From Actinernus sp. WN-2022 (lineage: Eukaryota; Cnidaria; Anthozoa; Actiniaria; Actinernidae): DNA of 64,000 bases. The position numbers were made by a program, and so were the translations under genes. Below the pieces are notes generated by a model. That model was given only the letters and a program-made list of their open reading frames with translations. It searched no databases and was not told where the DNA came from. The DNA lies in NCBI GenBank assembly GCA_030867875.1, contig JAOWCC010000577.1, positions 80,147,740 through 80,211,739 of the forward strand. The letters are read 5' to 3'. Below are positions 1-10,534 of the stretch, in pieces. The stretch's first letter is position 1. Each line of letters starts with the position of its first letter.

Positions 1-195
1 TCGTGATTCTACAAGTAATGATGACAAATACATACAGAATTGAAAGTGCGCGCGCATAATATAACTGGAAAATGGAATACAACTCCAAACTATGCGCGCA
101 CTATATAACGCTCTACAAATTGCGCGCGTAACCATTTAGGAACTACTAGCATAAAATGAAATAATAAGTTAAGACCAAGAACTATATATATGAGC

Positions 196-756
196 CTATC
201 TTCGCGCACGGCTCTTGCGATTCTCGTCATAAAAGAAATCACTCTCGTTTAGTCCATTAGGCCTGACAGTGTTAAGCTTGTAAGCCCACTGTCCTTCTTT
301 AACTCTAAGGTCCTCCTTAGCAAACACCTTATCTATAAGCTGAACGCTTAAATTATCCAATCCATTATGTCCTTGGCTGTAGAAATGTCTGTATATGAAA
401 TCATCGGTTTCCTTGTTACTAGGCGATAATTTGGCATGAGCCCGTAGTCGACTCTTGTGATTATTAAACCTTAATCTAAACTTAGTGGTAGTAGAGCCGA
501 CATATTGAATACCGCATACTTTACAACTGAGAAGATAAATAACATTACTAGAGTTACAGTCTAGTACATAGTTAATTGAATACGATTTCTTTGTAGTATT
601 GCTATTGAAGGTGTTGATACAATGAATATAGTTGCAGACGTCGCATCTTTTGTCATTACATTTCCGTGTACCTGGAACTGTATTGGTGTTCTTTAATGGT
701 TTCAGTTTAGCACGAACCAAGTAGTTCCGCAAGGTTTTCGGGCGTCGAAATGCCAT
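196..756 (-). CDS. PLE GIY-YIG endonuclease fragment (left inverted copy)
   Basis: This 186-residue frame is almost identical to residues 101-286 of the plus-strand copy at 816-1676, differing at only a couple of visible positions (His for Met in the Cys-rich region, His for Tyr after the GIY-YIG segment). It contains the four-cysteine region, the VIYLL and QYVGST motifs of the GIY-YIG nuclease, the downstream Arg and Asn residues of the motif, and a C-terminal basic tail. In PLEs this domain nicks target DNA to start reverse transcription. The copy lacks the reverse transcriptase, so it is a 5'-truncated fragment, not an autonomous gene. The Met start is simply the first in the frame. Confidence 0.75.
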   Translation of the reverse strand: MAFRRPKTLRNYLVRAKLKPLKNTNTVPGTRKCNDKRCDVCNYIHCINTFNSNTTKKSYSINYVLDCNSSNVIYLLSCKVCGIQYVGSTTTKFRLRFNNHKSRLRAHAKLSPSNKETDDFIYRHFYSQGHNGLDNLSVQLIDKVFAKEDLRVKEGQWAYKLNTVRPNGLNESDFFYDENRKSRARR

Positions 757-815
757 TATCGGAGTTTCCGTAATGGCTCTCCTACATCTATCTGAGCTGT
801 GTAGGAGCGGGTGCC

Positions 816-1676
816 ATGAGACTTAGACGCATTTGCTCAACATTGGAATTATTTGAACGGAGGGCTGCGGAGTTATGTAACTTCTTGATAGTAAGGGGAT
901 ACAAGAGAAGTTATGTGAAGAGCCAAATACAAAGAGCAAGAATGATGGACAGGGAACAGGCATTAACACCTAAAGCCAAAGTACAGAAAAATAGGACACC
1001 GTTTGTTGTTACATACCACCCGGGCCTACCTAACATTGGAGGGATACTTAGGGAGTTGCACCCGCTCCTACACAGCTCAGATAGATGTAGGAGAGCCATT
1101 ACGGAAACTCCGATAATGGCATTTCGACGCCCGAAAACCTTGCGGAACTACTTGGTTCGTGCTAAACTGAAACCATTAAAGAACACCAATACAGTTCCAG
1201 GTACACGGAAATGTAATGACAAAAGATGCGACGTCTGCAACTATATGCATTGTATCAACACCTTCAATAGCAATACTACAAAGAAATCGTATTCAATTAA
1301 CTATGTACTAGACTGTAACTCTAGTAATGTTATTTATCTTCTCAGTTGTAAAGTATGCGGTATTCAATATGTCGGCTCTACTACCACTAAGTTTAGATTA
1401 AGGTTTAATAATTACAAGAGTCGACTACGGGCTCATGCCAAATTATCGCCTAGTAACAAGGAAACCGATGATTTCATATACAGACATTTCTACAGCCAAG
1501 GACATAATGGATTGGATAATTTAAGCGTTCAGCTTATAGATAAGGTGTTTGCTAAGGAGGACCTTAGAGTTAAAGAAGGACAGTGGGCTTACAAGCTTAA
1601 CACTGTCAGGCCTAATGGACTAAACGAGAGTGATTTCTTTTATGACGAGAATCGCAAGAGCCGTGCGCGAAGATAG
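816..1676 (+). CDS. PLE C-terminal region: linker plus GIY-YIG endonuclease
   Basis: A 286-residue open frame. Residues 1-110 look like the region between reverse transcriptase and endonuclease of Penelope-like elements, with a basic segment and the pattern PFVVTYHPGLPNIGGIL followed by AFRRPKTLRNYLVRAKL. Residues 133-146 hold a C-x4-C-x2-C-x4-C cluster, and residues 172-200 form the GIY-YIG nuclease core (VIYLL, then QYVGST, then Arg and Asn positions). The reverse transcriptase is absent: the copy is cut at the palindrome spacer. In life this domain would sit at the C-terminus of an RT-endonuclease protein. The frame is intact, suggesting a young copy. Assignment to a PLE clade is not attempted. 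Confidence 0.8.
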   Translation: MRLRRICSTLELFERRAAELCNFLIVRGYKRSYVKSQIQRARMMDREQALTPKAKVQKNRTPFVVTYHPGLPNIGGILRELHPLLHSSDRCRRAITETPIMAFRRPKTLRNYLVRAKLKPLKNTNTVPGTRKCNDKRCDVCNYMHCINTFNSNTTKKSYSINYVLDCNSSNVIYLLSCKVCGIQYVGSTTTKFRLRFNNYKSRLRAHAKLSPSNKETDDFIYRHFYSQGHNGLDNLSVQLIDKVFAKEDLRVKEGQWAYKLNTVRPNGLNESDFFYDENRKSRARR

Positions 1677-1894
1677 GCTCATATATATAGTTCTTGGTCT
1701 TAACTTATTATTTCATTTTATGCTAGTAGTTCCTAAATGGTTACGCGCGCAATTTGTAGAGCGTTATATAGTGCGCGCATAGTTTGGAGTTGTATTCCAT
1801 TTTCCAGTTATATTATGCGCGCGCACTTTCAATTCTGTATGTATTTGTCATCATTACTTGTAGAATCACGAATGTAACGGTTTATTCATTCACC

Positions 1895-1923
1895 CTGAAG
1901 AAGGCCGTTCTACACGGCCGAAA
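1895..1923 (+). ncRNA. Hammerhead-ribozyme-like core next to PLE arm
   Basis: CTGAAGA (fits the CUGANGA core) at 1895-1901, a possible stem GGCCG/CGGCC at 1903-1919 with one unpaired A before it, then GAAA at 1920-1923. A CACC (1891-1894 region) can pair with GGTG just downstream as stem I. Stem III would be only about two pairs. PLEs are known to encode minimal hammerhead motifs in their terminal repeats. The extra A and tiny stem III make this weak. Confidence 0.3.
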
Positions 1924-2021
1924 TATAGGTGGCTATCGTTTAAACATCGTCTTACTTCATTTGTGTTTACATATATTACTTTTATGGAGCAGATTTTGAA
2001 CGTGTGATGCTTGTGGAAGAT

Positions 2022-2447
2022 TATATATATATATATATATATATACACTGAAACAAAAAAACTCTGCCAAAGACTTATATATATCATATATATATATCCT
2101 TTATATTTCTGTCAAACTTTTTTGACAGTTGTTGCTTTGGTAGACACAAATAAACATAATAGGCTTTGTTTTTCTTTGTCTTTGACGGTAATGAACTAAT
2201 ATGTTTAACCGTGAAATTCTGGCATTTTGGCCAGCAAGGTTTTGATCACACGTCAGTAGCAAGAGCAATAGCAAATTAAAATACAAAAACCGGTAATTTT
2301 GTTGGGTCGATTTACAGCGTACAGCGACAAAGCCTATTATGTTTCTTTGTGTCTACCAAAGCAACAACTGTCAAAAAAGTTTGACGGAAATATAAAGGAT
2401 ATATATATATGATATATATAAGTCTTTGGCAGAGTTTTTTTGTTTCA

Positions 2448-2474
<27 letters not shown>
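2022..2474. mobile_element. Foldback (MITE-like) element with ~149-bp arms
   Basis: 2022-2170 and 2326-2474 are inverted copies of each other (AT-dinucleotide tract, CACTGAAACAAAAAAACTC, further AT tract, then sequence up to AGGCTTTG), around a ~155-bp centre with no open frame. No transposase is present. It lies directly upstream of the virus-like fragment at 2.5 kb and may have inserted into its upstream part. The AT-rich ends hide any target duplication. Confidence 0.65.
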
Positions 2475-2478
<4 letters not shown>

Positions 2479-2522
2479 ATGGATTTAGAAAGTATACAAT
2501 CCCAAAAATTGAAGCTGGAAAA

Positions 2523-3545
2523 ATGGTAGATATTGTCCGTAAAACCATTAAAAAAGACGAAAATACTAAGCAGGATAAATATGAAGAAAAAAAGGAAGTG
2601 TATAAACCAATTGTTCAATAACTGGAGAAAGAGATTGATGAGATAAGTGAATTACGGGAAGAGTATATTAAGTCGGCAAATAAGCCAATCACATATACTC
2701 AACAAGTTCAACAACTAACCATAACTGATGGAGAAGATGGAGCAAAAACCATATCTAATTGAGATAAGCGGTTTACACCTGAAGAATTAACTATATTTCA
2801 GAAGCATAAATTACCATTACCCTCTAAAGTTTTATTAGACACGTTAAAGAATGATACAACAATAGCTGACAAAGTTATTAAAGAAAGTAGTGTTCTTAAT
2901 AAGAAATTAAATCTAGATATAAATCATCTTTCTACTACGAAAAATAACAAAAAAGTAAATAAGGATGAAATAGCTAAGTATGCAACAGAGATTGAGGCAA
3001 TAAAAAAATATAGGAAACGAGTTGGTGTTATTGAAGAAGGATCAAAACCATTACAATTAGGAAAAGGGTACATATACAACCAAACAAAACGAAATGCTTA
3101 TAAAATTAACCCAAACACTAACCATTATGGTACTTTAACCATCGACTTACCAAAGCTAGTTAGGCAACTTAAGTTGGTAGCCTATAAAGATGGTAAAAAG
3201 GTGTATGATAATAGAGTGGATTTTGATACTATTGATTTACTTATAAAGAGGTTTAATAATAAAAAGAAGTATAGTGATCTCTCTAAGATAGTCTTCAATG
3301 ATCTTAATGAGTTAAGTGAGATTCCAATACATAGAACATCTAAAAAGTTCTCTAAAATAGGAGCTGGAGTTGTCTATTATAACAATCCACAAGCTTTATT
3401 AATTAGGCTGGAGTTACTGGTGGTTCAATCACAGCAGGTAATAATTCTGTTAAAATGAGTTCTCAAAGATTGCACATACATTAAGAAAGTTAAACATCAT
3501 AAAAAATGACCAGCTTCAAGATTTATTAAATGAGTATATTATGTA
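2523..3545 (+). pseudogene. Virus-like element gene, broken (probable structural/virion-associated protein)
   Basis: A single frame can be followed from ATG 2523 with in-frame stops at 2619 and 2760, continuing open through 3174-3400, after which frame changes lead to a natural-looking end at 3545. The N-terminal part is Lys/Glu-rich and probably helical. The C-terminal part has a compact conserved-looking block (LVAYKDGKKVYDNRVDFDTI, then IPIHRTSKKFSKIG, then VVYYNNP). From memory this block occurs in a recurrent protein family of Polinton-like or virus-like elements in cnidarian genomes; I cannot confirm by search and the function is unknown. The next gene starts 18 bp downstream in the same direction, as in a compact viral genome. 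Two stops and frameshifts show it is dead. Confidence 0.5.
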
Positions 3546-3563
3546 ATTTAATAGTATAGTAAA

Positions 3564-3850
3564 ATGTCTAACATATCTGAAAGAGCAATATATATATCAT
3601 CTATAGATAGAGTAAAACATGGTATAAGTAAATCAGAAGATTTTGTTATAAAATTTAACCCATCAATAATTATTCTTAATAACATGAACCATGAGGTCGC
3701 TGTGGATAAAATATCAATGACGTATTCGTGGCACAACATCACCCAAGAATATGGAAACAATACCATAAAATACAGTCACAACAATGGAAGCACATGGAAT
3801 ACAGTTACGTTTCCTAGTGGTATGTACTCTTACTCTGATATAACTCTTTG
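3564..3850 (+). pseudogene. Virus-like element gene, 3'-truncated (possible minor capsid/penton-like)
   Basis: The frame opens with MSNISERAIYISSIDR and runs about 95 residues (to YSYSDITL) before joining unrelated sequence near 3850; the remaining residues to the stop at 3881 look foreign. The N-terminal pattern (IYISS.DR..G.S...DF.IKF) resembles the beginning of beta-rich virion proteins of Polinton-like viruses, where a Ser-x-Asp-Arg stretch precedes an F-x-[IV]-x-[FL] strand. I recall close relatives in cnidarian genomes beginning almost the same way and being much longer, so this is the 5' part only. It follows the broken gene at 2523-3545 with an 18-bp gap. Capsid assignment is inference. 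Confidence 0.45.
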
Positions 3851-5957
3851 TCGTCCGATCTTGTATGAGCTCAATTGGTGAAATCCTGAGTGCTAACTCG
3901 ACCCTCCCCCCTCAGTTCAAGTTTGGCTAGCCCGGGGTAGTTAAATACTGCTGACTTTTTAAGCCGAGGGCTCAAACTTTCTCCACAATGCCATTCGGGT
4001 GAATTCTACGAACTGGTCGACGGTAGGTATTGCAACTTCTGTAGGGTTTCCAATGAAATGTGCTCTAATTTTGGAGAAAAATGCCACTGTGAGAGAGCTT
4101 GAGGACATCATTAAGTCTGAAAATTAAGGCTGAAAATTACTTGGTTTGCTTTTAGTAGGCCTTGTGAGGAGATTTCACAGGGTTTTTCCGTTGTGTTTGT
4201 GCTTTCAGACACGGAAAAAAAATTATTCAATGAAATCATTGAAATCCTGCAGTTGGCATTCTTTTACCCCTGCTCAACCTATTAGGATGTGTTTTTGTCA
4301 CTTTAAAGCAACGGCTTGAGTCCAAATCACCGCTCTTGGCTGTGAAAAAAAAACCTACCGGAGTCCCAGAGGGGGGAACCCTTGTGGAATTTGTGTCCAT
4401 TACCCAGCATGTAATCGGAGGTGGGAGCAGGAAAATGTGGTCGAGTGAAATGCAGTGCAAACATCGGCGTGGTTCACCGTCGCTTGGTGTGTATTGTGAA
4501 AACAAACCTGCTGGTTGGAACGATTAAGCAAGGTACTGTAACGACTGAGTGGTTATTTTGTGTTTGCTCTTGATTTCAAGTGCGAATGGGAAGGTTTTTT
4601 TGAGCCGATTTTCAGCTCCTCGAAATTCGTGAAAATCGAAGAAACGAAACAATCGCCAAAACAAATGGGCTTTTCTCCATAGTGAAAGAGTCGAGCGATC
4701 CCTGTTATAGCTCTGACTTTGAAGCCATACATCCCTTCGCATAATATCGCAACATCGTCTTTCCAGCATGTCTAGACGTGATGCAATAATTTTTCTAGTA
4801 ACGGACTCATGCGTCTCCTATTTACAGGCTCGGACGGTAAAGAGTTAATATATTTGATTCGACGTTGCGTTACATGCCGCTATGGTCTGTCATATCAAGT
4901 TCCAGTTTATTATTATATTTGTCCATACACAGTGAAATGTAATACCAGTGACTCTCGTTACCATACTTCGATTCTGTTGAACCTATCTACGAGCGAAGGG
5001 CCAAGATTATGTGCCAGACTACAGGCTTTAATAACGAACGCTTCTTTTTAAAGACTTTCAATGTGTTGTCAAGACTCTAGACTTCGTTTCGTTTCAAGTT
5101 CAATAGAGGTGTTGTTCTGGTTCTAGACAGTTGCGTGACAAGTCTGCTTCTTCAAGAGATATCAGATCGACCCGCATATCCTTTGTGGAGTGGCAAATTT
5201 AGTTTATGCAGTCGTGCGTCGGCCCGGCGCCACACAGAATTCTCTAAATATTGTCCACCCACTTGCAGCGGACTCTGCCAACAGTTCCATGACAAAGGTA
5301 CAAATCGGAATTATCTACGGGCCAAGATTGTGTGCCAGACTTCAATTAAGTCAAAACTCTAGACTTAACGAACGGGATTTTATTCAAGACTTTTCACTGT
5401 GTTGTCAAGACTCTATACTTGCTCATTAAAACATTACGAGATCGTGTTTCGGTATCGTTGCAAACTTACAAGAATTCTATGGTCTGTTTCAAACTACCAA
5501 GCGTGGTTGTGAAAAGTCCCACTTGTTAAATGAAAACACTGGCTTTCTGCCGAGGTCAAATCATATTCGAAGTATCAAGGGAAAATTCATGCTTTCGATT
5601 GTGTTTTTAATCCGCTAGAAATAATGAAATGTGTTACCCAAAGCGCTTGTGTACTTCTTTCATGAAACAAATACACAACGAGAGCATTTTACTTCGACAA
5701 GCTACTAGTTCGCCAAGCCCCGAAGCTACGCTCGGCAAGTCAACATTTACTCAAGGTCCCGAAGTATAATTGAAATCATGGTCTCCTCCGGGCTTTTTCG
5801 GTATCTGCTCCTATTTTATGGAACTCGTTACCACTGGAAATGAGGTCTATTAATTGATTCCCCGGGACTGATTCTCTTAGTTCTTTTAATTATAGTGTTA
5901 AACAAGTCTTTTTAATTCAAAGCTTTTGGTATATTATATGTTGCCAAGTATGTAAGC

Positions 5958-5958
<1 letters not shown>
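3851..5958. other. Stretch without a recognised gene
   Basis: Several short open frames occur on both strands, but none has a recognisable domain, splice context or repeat of coding structure. A 3'-end-like phrase GGGCCAAGATT(A/G)TGTGCCAGACT occurs twice (about 4997 and 5320), pointing to an old internal duplication around 4990-5090 and 5310-5420. Confidence 0.4.

Positions 5959-6001
<43 letters not shown>
5959..6001. repeat. (ATT)n microsatellite
   Basis: About fourteen uninterrupted ATT units. Confidence 0.95.
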
Positions 6002-6002
<1 letters not shown>

Positions 6003-7370
6003 AAGTGGGTACCGCTAACGATAATCAAACACGTAAAATACAATAATGTCTACTTGATTTTTAAGCCATCAACAGTAGTTCAAACGTGTTCTGATCAATC
6101 TAGTTATAACATAGGATAAAACGAAAATTAATAGCGAAGTCTAACAAATGCAAAATGAGATCCCATCTCTGCTCCCCCTACCCCATCACGGGCGCTGTAG
6201 GAATTGGGAGCAGAGTCTCTGCAGGGTCCCACCCAAACCGGTCCACCCGTATGAGGTTCTCATATTATATTACCTTCAGTGGCGCTATTTACAGCTCAAA
6301 TTGGAGGCTTCAATCATCCATGTGGGAGACATTAATAGATGGACACGAAAGTTGTTTTTAAAATAACAACACAATATGCTTGTTTGCTATCAACTCGTGG
6401 ATATCGAAGTAATATGAGTGTGTATTTATTTGTTTACTATCAATCCGATATGATCTCAAGTGGATATCGAAGTAATACTGAAAATGTAACACAATTTCAT
6501 GAAAATAGGGCTAGAAAATTAGACGCTGCATCCCGCTGGATTAAATTTTTCACTAAAATCATGTCAAAATTCGTGATGTACGGGAAAAACGACTTCAGAT
6601 AACCTCAATTGTGTTTCTTTATCTCCTGTTTATTATTCATTTTATTATATCTATTATATTACACTAGTGGATACCGCTAACGATAATCCAACATATTGCT
6701 AGAAATTTGGTGTTTACTAACAAAAGCATTATTTTTAAGCTGCAACTTCATTCTAGCCACTTCTAATGGGGGAGGGTGCCATTATTAACAGGAAATGCAT
6801 AGGATTTTTCACCCCTCCCCCCTCAGTTTTGCATGGTTCGCATATCTTACCCCAAATTTCAAAGCAATATGTTGTGTTCGTCGTGTTTACCACCCAAACT
6901 AAGATTTTAACGCTGCAACGTTATTTCATCCAGTTCTGGACTCGGAAATAGCCAATGAAACTGTCCCAGCATGCTTTGCGGCCAAAACGGAAAGGGCGAT
7001 GGATTTTTAAGGGTAGAAAGCAACATCGTAGAGACATGGGGGTTTTACCAAAATCTTACCCATAGAAAACTGGAGGGGTTCCTTGTAATGTGGTTGACAT
7101 TAAAGTTCAGGGGGGGAAATGCTAGCAAAAACAAAACTTCAAAACGGCTTAACCCCCCCCCCCCTGAACTTCATTTGCGCGAGTAATAACGCAACGATTA
7201 AATCTAGTTGGGCAAAAATACATAGGATAGGCTGGTTTTCATTCCCTTAACTATGCGCTAGATACCGAACATTAATTAATTAATTAATTAATTCAGTATT
7301 TTAATGATTGTATTATTTATATGTTTATCGTTAGGAACTAGTGGATACCGCTAACGATAATCCAACACGT
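6001..7370. repeat. Three copies of a ~33-bp motif (GTGG[AG]TACCGCTAACGATAATC)
   Basis: The motif with GTACCGCTAACGATAATC or GATACCGCTAACGATAATCC occurs at about 6001-6034, 6661-6697 and 7337-7370. Two copies carry ACTAGTGGATACC. They probably mark boundaries of a repeat family whose internal part is the 6.7-8.4 kb duplication; no coding capacity is seen. Confidence 0.6.
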
Positions 7371-8430
7371 GTGTTAGACGCTAGCTAGGTCATAGCGCGT
7401 TTTGGGTAGTGCCATGCAACTTGCATGGTAGTGATCCTAGGTGTAGGGCTATTGTCCACCTACTAAGGCTCAACTGGAATTTTGGAGCACTTCTCGTGGA
7501 AATAAGTGGCCTAAATATCAGCGAAAAAAGTTTCTCCTTGAAATGATTGTTATTTTCCATCCAAGTGCATTGAACGTCATCACAAGCTCGCGAACCGACA
7601 GCCTTCCGCAGTTCATGCCGCGTGGCAGTTGTCGCGTCGAGTACAGAAACCATGGTTTTAACTCTGCCACATCACTTGATCCATTGTGATTTGAAGCTGC
7701 AACCTCATTCTAGCCACTTCTAAATGTATTAACAGGAAAGGCATTGGATTTTCCACCCCTCCCCCCTTAGTTTTGCATGCTTCGCATTTCTTACCCCAAA
7801 TTTGCAAACAATGTGTTGTGTTCGTCGTGTTTACTACCAAGACTATGATTTTTAAGCTGCAACTTCGTTCAAGCCACTTCTAATGGGGGAGGGTTCCATT
7901 ATTAACAGGAAAGGCATAGGATTTTCCACCCCTCCCCACTCAGTTTTGCATGGTTCGCATTTCTTACCCCAAATTTGCAAACAGTGTGTTGCGTTCGTCG
8001 TGTTTACTACCCAAACTATGATTTTGACGCTACAACGTTATTTCATCCAGTTCTGGACTCGGAAATAGCAAATGAAACTGTCCCAGCATGCTTTGCGGCC
8101 AAAACGGAAAGGGCGATGGATTTTTACGGGTAGAAAGAAACATCGTAAAGACATGGGGTTTTCACCAAAATGTTACCCATAGAAAACTGCAGGGAGTCTT
8201 CTTCATTTGGTTGACATTAAAGCGCAGGGGGGAAAATGACAGTCAAAACAACATTTCAAAACGGCTTAACCCCCCCTGAACTTCATTTGCGCGAATATCA
8301 CACCCAAAATTTAATCTAGTTGGGCGAAAATACATAAGATAGGCTAGGTTTCACGTCTATACCTATTCGCTACATACCAAACATTAATTATTTAATGATT
8401 GTATTATTTCTATGATTATCGTTAGGAATT
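6738..8430. repeat. Tandemly repeated non-coding element (two long copies, one short)
   Basis: 6738-7342 and 7855-8430 are homologous over about 580-600 bp, starting AAGCTGCAACTTC and ending around the ACATTAATTA tract. A partial third copy at 7692-7854 abuts the second long copy directly. Each contains poly-C/poly-G tracts (for example the C-run near 7147 and its shorter counterpart near 8270). Short open frames within the copies (6766-6951 and 7883-8068) are counterparts of each other but contain no domain. I read them as copies of a non-autonomous repeat, not genes. Confidence 0.65.
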
Positions 8431-8499
8431 ATTATTATTATTCAATTTTCTTTTTGGTACAAAATAGGGAATTAGTTGTAAAACGATACCTTACAGTAT

Positions 8500-8607
8500 C
8501 TGTATTATTGCGTAACATTTTTAGTAAGTTATTTTTTAATACTTGCTGTATTGTAAAGTGCTATGGGACTTTAGCGAATAGCGCTACATAAATCGATTAT
8601 TATTATT
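8500..8607 (+). repeat. LINE-like 3' tail with ATT repeats
   Basis: The sequence TAAAGTGCTATGGGACTTTA, then AATAGCGCTACATAAATCG followed by short ATT repeats, resembles 3' ends of CR1/L2-type LINEs in invertebrates, which finish in simple repeats. No coding part is visible upstream. Confidence 0.35.
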
Positions 8608-8695
8608 ATATATTAGCTTTTATTTATGCGGCCGTTGACAAACAAACTCATAACGGTTAAGCAAGCTCGTAAGGTTTCCTCAACTGTCAATTTGC

Positions 8696-9192
8696 TGTTT
8701 TTAATTGCCATGTAGCGGCACTCAATCTCTTCAGCAATCAACAGTTTCATAGTTGTTTTGTTTGGACAAGCATAACACAGGTAGCCCCCAAAAATAGAGG
8801 CCATATATTTTGCACTTATTGTTACTTAAGTTTTAACTTAACTTTAAGCCTTCATCATTTATCTATTTAATATTTTTATATGACTTGTATATTCACTGTA
8901 TGTGTACTATGTGTTAATATATTTATATGTATATATTTAAAGAAAAAGATTGGAATAAAATATTGCAAAATAAGTAAGTCTTTTCTTGTATATTCACTTT
9001 GTAACTCTGTAATCATAAGTCTACATACTGTTTTGTTCTATTACATTTCGTAGAAATCAGGCTCTATTGTTTTTAATTGCCATGTAGCGGCACTCAATCT
9101 CTTCAGCAATCAACAGTTTCATAGTTGTTTTGTTTGGACAAGCATAACACAGGTAGCCCCCAAAAATAGAGGCCATATATTTTGCACTTATT
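8696..9192. repeat. 125-bp direct repeat pair
   Basis: 8696-8820 and 9068-9192 are essentially identical, beginning with TGTTTTTAATTGCCATGTAG or its near match and ending TTTTGCACTTATT. They are separated by ~247 bp of AT-rich sequence. Short reverse-strand frames within them duplicate each other and are not considered genes. Confidence 0.75.
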
Positions 9193-10378
9193 ATATTTTG
9201 CACTTTTGCACTTATTGTAAGTTCTATACATGTATGTAACCAAATCAACTTGCTGTGCAACCATTTACGGCAGTCAACTCGAAACTTGAAACTGTGCATT
9301 TCTGCAATCAAATATTTTTAATGACCACAATATCAGTCTAATCAAAACATTGCTCACCTGCAACGATTCATGGGCGCACACGGTGTCAAAGGTAGTAATG
9401 CAATGGGCTGCTTTTGCAGCTTCACGCGGCATTTACACAGGTAACCCGAAACAACTAAGACGATAACAGAATATGTTTTTAATTGTAAATGTTGGTTAAT
9501 TAAATGATGAAACGCTAGCTAGTGTACTCGTGTTCACTCGTGTGGTGTTCTAAATGCAAATTGTGATGTGATGCAATTTGTTTTGGGCTGGTACCGTACT
9601 GATACACAGGTAAGCCGAAACAACTAAGACGATAAAACAAGTATTATTTTTACAGACGAGTGTTCCTCTTCCCACATTATATTGTCACACAACACTGTAG
9701 ACGGTAGAGTTATTTTTAGCAAAGAGTTCCCCGCGAGAAGGAACAAAGGCCGTCACTTTTAACCAATCAGGATGCACTGAAAACTTCTAATTAACACGGT
9801 TCAAACTGCTGAAAAATACTAAAGCGCAAGAGAACAAAAGACAACGTAATTGCATACCAGAACTTCACGGCTATAAATAGACACATCATCTACTGTGTTA
9901 GGGGCCAACACAAGGATACAGGAACACTCCTGTGTAATATACTCCTGTTATTTGTTATTATAATATTCTTTTGTTAATTAACTAAATTATGAAGCGCTGT
10001 GCACTCGTGTTTACTCGTGTCCTGACTCATGTGGAGTTTTAGATCAGATGAACATAGTATTTGGATCCTAGTATTTTTGGGCTACCTGTGTTATCCTAGG
10101 GTAGCCTAGCTGGCTTACTTGAAGTTGCTCGTGTGGAGTTTTATATGAGATCGACTGTGTGCGTACTTTCATATCTGATTGTGCGTTGAATGTGCCAAAC
10201 ACGCAGGTGTATGAGATCATCCGCGTTACAAAAGATACGCCGGAGCCATTCAAGCTGCGAGCAGCTCCTTGTTAACTTTTCATGTGGCGGTGGTCAGGTT
10301 GAAAGCTTATTGCTCCTCTAACCACTGCACACTTCATTATCTAATTTGTTTTTCATATGTAATCTTGTAATTCTCTAA
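9193..10378. other. Stretch without a recognised gene
   Basis: Contains short dispersed motifs (for example CACAGGTAA[CG]CCGAAACAACTAAGACGATAA at about 9438 and 9606, and ACTCGTGTTCACTCGTGT-type phrases at 9527 and 10006) that suggest decayed repeat copies. No open frame shows a domain. Confidence 0.4.
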
Positions 10379-10534
10379 TAGCCCACTTCCGCGATATCCT
10401 TTACTTGTCACGCACAAAGGTTTCAATATGAGGCTCCGTGCTAACACAGAGAAAGGAATTAATTCAATTTAGCACGGAGCCTCGTATTGAAACCTTTGTG
10501 CGTGACAAGTAAACCATATCGCGGAAGTGGGCTA
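10379..10534. mobile_element. 156-bp MITE with ~65-bp inverted repeats
   Basis: TAGCCCACTTCCGCGATATC at the left is mirrored by GATATGGTTT-like and GCGGAAGTGGGCTA sequence at the right; the arms pair over roughly 65 bp each and include AAAGGTTTCAATA and its inverse. The loop is ~25 bp. No coding capacity. Confidence 0.8.

Larger units (their letters stand above)
1..1871. mobile_element. Palindromic Penelope-like element (PLE) 3' ends, inverted arms
   Basis: Positions 1-814 are the reverse complement of 1058-1871 with only a few differences, separated by a 243-bp single-copy spacer (815-1057). Each arm carries the C-terminal GIY-YIG endonuclease of a Penelope-like retroelement followed by the same 3' untranslated sequence. 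Penelope-like elements are known to insert as partial copies in tandem or inverted arrangement; a head-to-head pair of 5'-truncated copies explains the structure. The left arm starts at the window edge, so the palindrome may extend further left. High arm identity implies a recent event or gene conversion between arms. An assembly fold-back artefact is the main alternative. Confidence 0.8.

Noticed and set aside
911..1099. Minus-strand frame in the PLE palindrome
   Set aside because: Antisense shadow of the PLE coding frame.
4236..4527. Overlapping frames on both strands near 4.3 kb
   Set aside because: No domain, no splice context and low-complexity runs; not supported as a gene.
6766..8279. 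Repeated 60-70-residue frames as a gene family
   Set aside because: They sit in a duplicated non-coding repeat, with frames broken by poly-C runs.
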